From positions 43,301,616 through 43,365,615 of the forward strand of contig CM055901.1 of NCBI GenBank assembly GCA_029582155.1: a stretch of 64,000 nt of DNA, read 5' to 3'. The position numbers and the translations under genes are program-made. The stretch is from Panopea generosa. Lineage: Eukaryota; Mollusca; Bivalvia; Adapedonta; Hiatellidae. The notes under the pieces are model-generated. The model saw only the letters and a program-made list of their open reading frames with translations, was not told the origin of the DNA and made no database searches. Positions 57,007 through 64,000 of the stretch are shown piece after piece. Numbering within the stretch: position 1 is the stretch's first letter; each line of letters opens with the position of its first letter.

Positions 57007-58058
57007 GTCATATTCTGAACATCATTTCTACATAGGCATATCACAAAGACAAGCTTTTATACAATGAAAAATCATCTGATTATATTGTTTATGTTTGATT
57101 TTCATACCAACTCTCATATGAAAGGTTCAGTATTCTATAAACTTAATGTAAGAAAACTAAATCAATATAAAGCAAAGGATGTCATTCTAAAGCACAGATG
57201 ATGACAAAAAAGAGAGCATCCCCTCAAAGACATTTTTATTTGCTTAAATTAAATATAAAAAAGCCTGAAAATAAATTTGAGATATATGACAAATTTACAT
57301 ACAAAAATAATATTAATGGCTTGAGAAATCTGAATATTTTGGCCTATTTTATAAAAATGTGACATCACTGGTGTTAAAGTAGCAGAACTTAAAACATATT
57401 ATGAAGATGTCACCAAAAATATTTTGATTAAAATCAGTTCAGTGATTTCTGGTACAAAACATTTATTGAAATGATTTGAGGACAGATAATGAATGACAAA
57501 AATTAACTATTTCAAACGGAATGTCTCCGATAAGCAAAACCTTTAATACACATGTATAAAGCAAGATTAGTTGTTTATAAATTCACACATATGATACATC
57601 AATACGATGATATCAAAGCAAGTTTTATTAAAATCATAATGTGTTGAGACCAGCTGCTGATGATACAATAAAGGATCTGAGGTTGGTTTCACCGAACATC
57701 CCAAGCTGCGATTTTCCTAAACTCAAAATTCTCAATTTCTATAAATGATTAGTTGTACACATTACATGTTAAATGACCACACATTAGTGAAGCCATCATA
57801 ACTCTTTACTCATTGACAAAGGACTAAAAGCATAATGATCAAGGAAAATGTAGTTACAGCATTTCAAGAAGTTGAGTTGAGAAAAATCTCCAGTTGAGAT
57901 ATAAGTAAAACTGGGTCCTGTATAACAGTCAACTTGTGGAGATGGTGACATACTTATAACTGCTACAAGATAAAAGATCTGCCGTACAGTCAACTTGTAA
58001 TGCCATAAATCTTGTGAAGTCAATAGTATGCGCGATATTTGGGTAATTCTGGTGGGGA

Positions 58059-58151
58059 TTAATTGGTAGAGAGATATATGATCAGTGCAACGATGAGGAT
58101 GATCACCAACAGGAATATCACAAGGACACACGTCTTCTTTCTGGACTTTTT
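58059..58151 (-). CDS. syntaxin-type last exon A (distal transmembrane anchor), partial gene
   Basis: Acceptor TTTTTTGTTATAG at 58152 and beyond, then 30 codons and TAA: KKSRKKTCVLVIFLLVIILI, VALIIYLSTN. The short basic run before a 22-residue hydrophobic helix at the very C-terminus is the layout of a t-SNARE (syntaxin 1-4 type) membrane anchor. It starts in phase 0, as does exon B at 61187-61285, and the two peptides align at the basic run (KKSRKKT / SKARRKK). They are therefore best read as alternative last exons of one minus-strand gene whose SNARE motif lies beyond 64000. The anchor would insert post-translationally (tail-anchored). A different tail-anchored family is possible because only 30 residues are seen. 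Confidence 0.6.
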   Translation of the reverse strand, partial: KKSRKKTCVLVIFLLVIILIVALIIYLSTN

Positions 58152-58317
58152 CTATAACAAAAAATGTAAAATGTATTAGTTATAATTTTATTACCAATCT
58201 ATAAATAATGATTAAGTAACAATCACTCTGACACTATATCAAATATATTACAGTTTTTTAAATAACCATTTTAGAAAATATAATACTATAGGTAAGTCAT
58301 GGTCATGCATGATATAT

Positions 58318-58528
58318 ACATGTAGTGGTAGAGAATTGGGCCCAAAACTAAGAGTCATGGGCTCAATCCCTTGCCATGGTAAAGTGGGGTGTCCTTAGAA
58401 AAAAAAACACCTCATCTACATATGCATTGTACCGGTTCTACCATTGAAAGCTTTGAGCATGATTTGTCTATTGGCTGTAACAACGTGTTTCACAATCGAT
58501 GTAAAATAAATAAAGTTAAAACTACCTT
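58318..58528 (+). mobile_element. tRNA-derived SINE (family A)
   Basis: Head ACATGTAGTGGTAGAGAATT, box-B-like GGGCTCAATCCC, a GTCCTTAGAAA core (the usual TTGAGCAAGACAC is changed), ACCGGTTCTACCATTG. The 3' end is TTTCACAATCGATGTAAAAT plus AAATAAAGTTAAAAC. Inserted opposite to the host gene. Confidence 0.75.
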
Positions 58529-59094
58529 TCCTTATACTATCTTAACATGAACACTGTAATATCACAAGACTAACTAACTTGTGACTTCTCTGCTGTTTAA
58601 GAACGTTTTATGGACATGACTTTTGGTTCATTAATAGTGCTAGGAAGCTTGTATCAATATATAAAGTGTGTCTACTACCAATTAACTACCTGGAGGATCC
58701 GAGGAACGAAGACTAGGCGCACTTACTGCCATAAACTGCTATAATACTCTTGAAAAAAGGCGAAAAAACCCTCCCAAACATCTATTACAAATGGTTACCT
58801 CTTCTGAACAAGACTCTAGCTAATATATAAAAAGCTTTAACCACATCACAGAATCTAAGTTTCTCTAGATAAAACATATCTATCATTAAAGCATCATGAT
58901 GGATTCTATGCTTTAATAGAAGATTAACCTGTATTAAGCAACAACCTGTCTTAAACGGCCACTTTTTCTCCTTCCTTTGACTGGCTGCTTAAGACAGGTT
59001 TGACTGTATTAGTTTGTATTCTTGTATTAGTATGTACCTTGGTAACAAACAACCTGCAACTTTATTCTATTGTATTATTGTAAAGTTTTGGAGC

Positions 59095-59190
59095 GAGACT
59101 CAAACCTAGGACCTTAAGGGCGAGAGGTAGGACCTTAGCAGTGATAGGTAAGTGATCTTGAGAAAGTGCTTTAAGCCACTCTTCCACAGA
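59095..59190 (-). mobile_element. SINE C head fragment
   Basis: The minus strand reads TTCTCAAGATCACTTACCTA, TCACTGCTAAGGTCC and GTCCTAGGTTTGAGTCTCGC (box-B-like). The body is missing; the 27-bp array begins about 50 bp away. Confidence 0.6.
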
Positions 59191-59246
59191 GGACCTAATC
59201 AACAAGTCAAGAATGATTTATTATAAATGGAAGTTCTTGTTTCTTT

Positions 59247-60452
59247 TGAAACAGTACCCCCATCCCACTGGGGTGAAACAGTACCCCCATCCCACTGGGT
59301 TGAAACAGTACCCCCATCCCACTGGGTTGAAACAGTAACCCCATCCCACTGGGTTGAAACAGTACCCCCATCCCACTGGGTTGAAACAGTACCCCATCAA
59401 ACTGGGTTGAAACAGTACCCCTATCCACTGGGTTGAAACAGTACCCCCATCCCACTTGGTTGAAACAGTACCCCCATCCACTGGGTTGAATCAGTACCCC
59501 CATCAAACTGGGTTGAAACAGTACCCCCATCCCACTGGGTTGAAACAGTACCCCCATCCCACTGGGTCGAAACAGTACCCCCATCCCACTGGGTCGAAAC
59601 ATTACCCCTATCCCACTGGGTTGAAAAATTACCCCCATCCACTGGGTTGAAACAGTACCCCTATCCCAATGGGTTGAAATAGTACCCCCATCCCACTGAG
59701 TTGAAACATTACCCCCATCCATTGGGTTGCAACAGTACCCCTATCCCACTGGGTTGCAACAGTACCCCTATCCCACTGGGTTGAAACAGTACCCCTATCC
59801 CACTGGGTTGAAACATTACCCCCATCCACTGGGTTTAAACAGTACCCCTATCCCACTGGGCTGAAACAGTACCCCCATCCACTGGGTTGAAACAGTACCC
59901 CCATCCCACTGGGTTGAAACATTACCCCTATCCCACTGGGTTGAAACATTACCCCCATCCACTGGGTTGAAACAGTACCCTTATTCCACTGGATTGAAAC
60001 AGTACCCCTATTCCACTGGGTTGAAACAGTACCCCTATCCCACTGGGTTGAAATAGTACCCCAATCCCACTAGATTGAAACATTACCCCCATCCACTGGG
60101 TTGAAACAGTACCCCCATCCCACTGGGTTGAAACATTACCCCTATCCCACTGGGTTGAAACATTACCCCCATCCACTGGGTTGAAACAGTACCCCTATCC
60201 CACTGGGTTGAAACAGTACCCCCATTCACTGGGTTGAAACAGTACCCCCATCCCACTGGGTTGAAACATTACCTCTATCCCACTGGGTTGAAACATTACC
60301 CCCATCCACTGGATTGAAACAGTTCCCCTATCCCACTGGACTGAAACAGTACCCCTATCCCACTGGATTGAAACAGTACCCCCATCACACTGGGTTGAAA
60401 CAGTACCCCTATCCCACTGGGTTGAAACAGTACCCCCATCACACTGGGTTGA
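59247..60452 (+). repeat. 27-bp minisatellite array, about 45 copies
   Basis: Units read ACTGGGTTGAAACAGTACCC then CCATCCC, with 26-bp versions (CCATCC) and CATTACC / CTATCCC variants. Several overlapping open frames of up to 171 codons on both strands arise from the unit and are not genes. Confidence 0.95.
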
Positions 60453-60539
60453 ATCAAATTGTCATTTATAAATGATTATGTTGTTGATATAAACCAAAAA
60501 AAAAATGAAATTTGTATAATTATCAACTTTCAACAATTG

Positions 60540-60680
60540 TTTTTAACTTATTTATTTTACATTGATTGTGAAACAAGTTTTTGCAATTTAGACAAATCAT
60601 CCCAAGTAAGTCTTCCAAGGTGGAACCAGTACTAAACATCTACACATACAGTGTACTGCTTAAGGTCACTACCTATGTTA
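60540..60680 (-). mobile_element. SINE A fragment, inverted
   Basis: The minus strand reads CTGGTTCCACCTTGGAAGAC, then TGTTTCACAATCAATGTAAA and ATAAATAAGTTAAAAAC. The tRNA-like head is lost. Confidence 0.65.
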
Positions 60681-60739
60681 TTGTATAACATGGAGATTTC
60701 CATATTTTTTACACAAGTTTGTAGATCTATTGTCTAAGT

Positions 60740-60838
60740 TTTTGTTTAAATCTGTGTGTTAATTTATTTTTTTTATACATGTAGAGTGAATAACCTATAA
60801 TGTGTTGGTACGCTGTAAAACCTTATTCATTCATTCTA
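60740..60838 (+). mobile_element. SINE D 3' end with ATTC tail
   Basis: TTTTTATACATGTAGAGTGA, then ATAACCTATAATGTGTTGGT, ACGCTGTAAAACC and TATTCATTCATTC match the end of the copy at 32370-32668. A GGAATCTTCC-type block is missing. Confidence 0.65.
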
Positions 60839-61186
60839 TTGTCTAAGCTATAAACAACACAACATCATGTTATAAAGACAAACATAGCGGCTTCACATCA
60901 TAGCGGCTTCGCATACATAGCGGCTTCACATCCTCACATGTAACGATTCAGTTTTAAGAAAATAAGAAAAAGCTTTTTTAATATCAATATCAAAATATTT
61001 TGCCATATTGGTGCAAAACAGTACTAAGTCCTTTCTTATTCCACATAAACTTGTCACCTTTTTCCATTAACATTTGTTCATTATCATTCATTTGATTACA
61101 TGTAAACCGCATGAACCTTACATTGTATTGATACATGTAGTTTTGCAATATAAAAGACAGATCAATTTTACCTTTGATGATCACTT

Positions 61187-61285
61187 TTAGTTTGATGTCA
61201 CTGCTACAGCAATTATTATACCAACTACAGCTAACACAATTAATAATACAACAATTAAACAACACTTCTTTCTTCTAGCCTTCGA
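61187..61285 (-). CDS. syntaxin-type last exon B (proximal transmembrane anchor), partial gene
   Basis: Acceptor TACAATTTCAG, then 32 codons and TAA: SKARRKKCCLIVVLLIVLAV, VGIIIAVAVTSN. SKARRKK immediately before the membrane helix is the hallmark of syntaxin 1/2-type plasma-membrane t-SNAREs (YQSKARRKK in animals). It follows the SNARE motif, which here must be encoded by exons beyond 64000. Two Cys at the membrane edge are possible palmitoylation sites. The hydrophobic stretch is about 23 residues. It starts in phase 0, compatible with exon A. Alternative C-terminal anchor exons are known in nematode unc-64 and in vertebrate STX2/STX3-type genes. Syntaxin identity rests on this short segment. 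Confidence 0.7.
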   Translation of the reverse strand, partial: SKARRKKCCLIVVLLIVLAVVGIIIAVAVTSN

Positions 61286-62151
61286 CTGAAATTGTAAAAT
61301 AAGGAAAAATAATTAGTGAACGTAAATATATATGATATGTAACTGATCAAAATGTCTCGTGCAAAAACTAAACAAATCATAGTATAAAACATCACAACAT
61401 TAAGCTTCTGATGATTAAGAAATAAAATATAAATTAATTTTACAATTAATAAAAGAAAAATTACATGGCTTACTTAAACCACTAAAAACATCCCCTCAAA
61501 GGGCCACACGGCAACATTAAAACCGAGTTTACTGCTGTTCAACCAATCACTACACCTATAATTGTTTAAACATATAAATTATGGAAATTAACTGAAACTT
61601 TATACCTAAGAAATAATCAGCAATTTTTAGAAAAACCAGAGTCATTACTCTCTAGTTTTGAAAATATGAGTAGAACTTAATATATGTCCAAAGGATATCC
61701 CTGCTTTTTTATATTTTACTTAAAAATAAGTTGAAAAGGGACCAAACACATCTGCTGTAAATGTTGACAAATATCAAACTTAACCAGTAAGTCATAATTA
61801 TATGTTACACATCAAATATAACTTATATAATATATATATATATAAGTTATTCATTGGAAACTAATCTGATGAATGGACACACAAACAGATACACAAATGA
61901 ACAGACGGACAGACAGAGAGTTAGGAGTGACACAAAAAAAGGATGACTTTTAACCAAATACAAGAGTTACGTCCTTTTCAAAAATAGAAATGATTTGTTT
62001 GCATACATACTGGCATATTTTAATTCCATATTTGTTAAATGCAGATATATAACTTTCAAAAACGATGTGAACATTTATAGAAATTGCTGTGTCCTTTTAA
62101 AGCAAATTTGTTATTTTCTTGTGATAAAACCCCCCCCCACAGAAATCAAAT

Positions 62152-62960
62152 AACAAGAGCTGTCGGAGGGACAGTGTGCTCAACTATTTGTCACAAAAGT
62201 TCAAATCTGATTGAGACTGATGACAAAACTATGCAAACAAGAGTAACTTACTAAACTGAGTAGGTCTTATAACTACACTACCTTATATAAAGTTTCAATC
62301 AAATACATGCAGTAGCTGCTTAATTTCGAAGTCAAACAAAGGTCATAATATGCATAAAAATCTGACTTGATTAATTCAGTTGGTTTCATGACTACAATGT
62401 CATGAGTTAAATTTTTATCAAATGAATTGAGTTGTTGGTGAGATATGGACTTGATGTTACTTGCACACAAAACTTTAACCAGATTTCCTAAGTCAAACTT
62501 GGGCGATAGTTTTGCATTCTAGTCACACGGCTATCTAACTTAGTTATTGTTGTAGTTTACACGACTTGGAAGACTTGTGTGAAGTTTCAGTCAAAAACAT
62601 TGAGTAGTTGGTGAGATATGGACTAAATGGTACTTGCAAGCAAAACTCAACCAGAATTTCTAAGACAAACAAGGGCAATAATTTGCACTATATTCATCCA
62701 AGAGTTATCTAACTTAGTTATTGTAGTAGGTTTGATGACTGGGAAGTCATGTGTGAAGTTTAAATCCAATACATTGAGTAGTTGGTGAGTTATGGAATTA
62801 ATGGTACTTGCAAGCAAAACTTTAACCAGATTTTCTATGTCAAACAAGGGCAATAATTTGCATTATATTCATGCAAGAGTTATGTTACTTAGTTATTGTA
62901 GTAGGTTTAATGGCTGGGAAGACTTGTGTAAATTTTCAAGTCAATACATGCAATATAGGA
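62152..62960 (+). repeat. about 170-bp tandem repeat, four to five degenerate units
   Basis: Starts at ACAAGAGCTGTCGGAGGGAC, then units with GAGTAGTTGGTGAGATATGG, GGTACTTGCAAGCAAAACT, AACCAGA-TTTCTA-GTCAAAC and TATCTAACTTAGTTATTGTA. Repeat markers lie at about 62530, 62707 and 62877. The AAGAGCTGTC...GACAG start is a repeat end seen widely in mollusc DNA; I could not assign its class. Confidence 0.75.
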
Positions 62961-63645
62961 TATATATAGAATAGGATAGCTCTCTTTATTCTCGGAATAG
63001 TCAAGCTAAATAAATAATTTTCTGACTTGGTAAAAAAAAACCCATTTTAATGACAATATTCAAACAAAATCGCTAGAGTGTAAATAATAAATTATTTATA
63101 GGGAGTATATCAGCAAAAAATGCTACAAATATTTTAAAAAAATTAATATATTTTTAAAATGAATAAAAAAATCCTCATAATCATTAATAAATAAAATTCT
63201 GAATGGTTTTGTGTGTCAAATCAACCAAAACATGACAAAATGGATATTTAATGTGAATCGTTGAAGTTGAAACGAAATCTCCATTCTAAAAGCAGACAGC
63301 AGTTAAATACTTTGTGACAAGCTTCACATCGTCATAAAGACTTTTTCTAAGATCGAACTATTTTTACGTGTAAATCTGTGAAACAGATCCAATGAAATCA
63401 AACTGAAATCACATTAATCATTTAATACAGCACAAAATATGTAAATTTTAAGCTGGAAAGCTATTTTAATCTAACCTAGGCATGTTACCTAAGTTAAGAA
63501 ATCCCTTTTCAATATATTATTCAGGCATGTTTAAGTAGATATCATTTTGGTAAAACTTGGTCAGTTGAGTATTTACAGGTATAGAAATATATTGATAAAA
63601 AAACATTATCCTGTTTTAAATCCTAATATACTCCCTTTAACTATT

Positions 63646-63848
63646 CAGGCTTCTGTTTCACCAACATTTAACTTAAATACTTAAAAACTTAACCAAGTTT
63701 TGACTGGTTATTTATCTATTATATAATCAATATCAATGACACAATATGCAGTTTTACTGGAACCAGTCTAAAATCATGATCACATGGCTGCTTTTCTTAG
63801 ATTTAAGTTTTTAAGTTTTTAAGTATATGTTGGTGAAACAGGAGCCTG
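63646..63848. mobile_element. MITE with CAGGCTTCTGTTTCACC ends, copy 2
   Basis: Begins CAGGCTTCTGTTTCACCAAC (63646) and ends GTTGGTGAAACAGGAGCCTG (63848). Subterminal AACTTAAATACTTAAAAACT is mirrored by AGTTTTTAAGTTTTTAAGTA. It shares termini with 56691-57006 but is shorter (203 bp) and has a different centre. Confidence 0.85.
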
Positions 63849-64000
63849 GTAGGAATGAAACAAAAATTTGAAACAAACAGACTTTCAGACATGCATCATC
63901 TATTCATCTGTACAGAAGATACCAAAATAAAAGTACCAAGTGCTAAATGTTTCTCTCATACACGATTTAACCAGTAAAATGTCTAAGCTATAAACAATGA

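Larger units (their letters stand above)
51443..58058 (-). other. probable long 3' UTR / downstream region of the syntaxin-like gene
   Basis: No exon recognised on either strand. It contains AT-rich sequence, two short duplications (52870-53045; 53280-53520), a C tract, a SINE E copy, a 26-bp array and a MITE. How much is 3' UTR cannot be told without transcripts. Confidence 0.4.
58152..61186 (-). other. interval between the two alternative last exons
   Basis: Intron for isoforms using exon A, or 3' UTR plus downstream sequence for those using exon B. It holds a SINE A copy, a SINE C head, the 27-bp array, a SINE A fragment and a SINE D tail. No other exon with a basic stretch and hydrophobic helix was found. 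Confidence 0.5.
61286..64000 (-). other. intron of the syntaxin-like gene, running off the window
   Basis: No exon recognised. It contains a 170-bp tandem repeat block and a MITE. A TA microsatellite lies at 61827-61850 and a C run at 62131-62140. Confidence 0.5.

Noticed and set aside
57796-58131. 111-codon minus frame MCPCDIPVGDHPHRCTDH...
   Set aside because: It overlaps exon A of the syntaxin-like gene in another frame; the anchor frame is better supported by acceptor, phase and composition.
59207-60176. Overlapping minus and plus frames of 60-171 codons with Gln/Pro/Trp-rich repeats
   Set aside because: Products of the 27-bp array; several frames are open at once on both strands.

Overview
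The window is eukaryotic nuclear DNA, AT-rich and sparse in genes. It is most likely from a bivalve or other mollusc. The reasons are interrupted genes with GT-AG introns, a divergent pair of U1 snRNA genes, several tRNA-derived SINE families, LINE and hAT remnants, the GGGAGATAATT-type repeat ends common in mollusc DNA, and very many minisatellites. The species cannot be fixed from sequence alone. Nothing prokaryotic, no CRISPR array and no rRNA were seen.

Layout. 1-13 kb: two LINE 3' ends (2060-3666 and 6030-7040, the second with a long CATT tail), a 4-kb array of a 41-bp repeat (7686-11679), and two inverted SINE copies. 13.3 kb (-): a short candidate first exon encoding a signal peptide. 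14.7-18.4 kb: 34-bp and 38-bp arrays, a candidate first exon (+) and a simple repeat. 20.8-23.3 kb: a foldback element, two small hairpin elements, and two identical 164-nt U1 snRNA genes facing away from each other, with matching upstream elements and matching 3' boxes. 23.4-27.2 kb: a decayed hAT transposase between inverted arms of about 300 bp. 28.7-36.8 kb (+): a complete three-exon gene for a stathmin-domain protein with a lipid-anchor N-terminus; intron 1 carries a 44-bp minisatellite and a SINE, intron 2 carries two MITEs. 37-51 kb: no firm gene, but 60-bp and 49-bp arrays, SINEs, a palindrome and LINE pieces. 51.4-64 kb (-): the 3' end of a syntaxin-1-type t-SNARE gene, with two alternative last exons (58059-58151 and 61187-61285), each encoding a basic juxtamembrane stretch and a transmembrane anchor. 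The SNARE motif and the rest of the gene lie beyond the right edge.

The clearest biology is the U1 pair (with a changed loop I, where U1-70K binds), the membrane-anchored stathmin gene, and the two syntaxin anchors. The structural theme is the density of minisatellites with 26-60-bp units, two of which show clear higher-order duplication (404 and 526 bp). Most long open frames are artefacts of these arrays.
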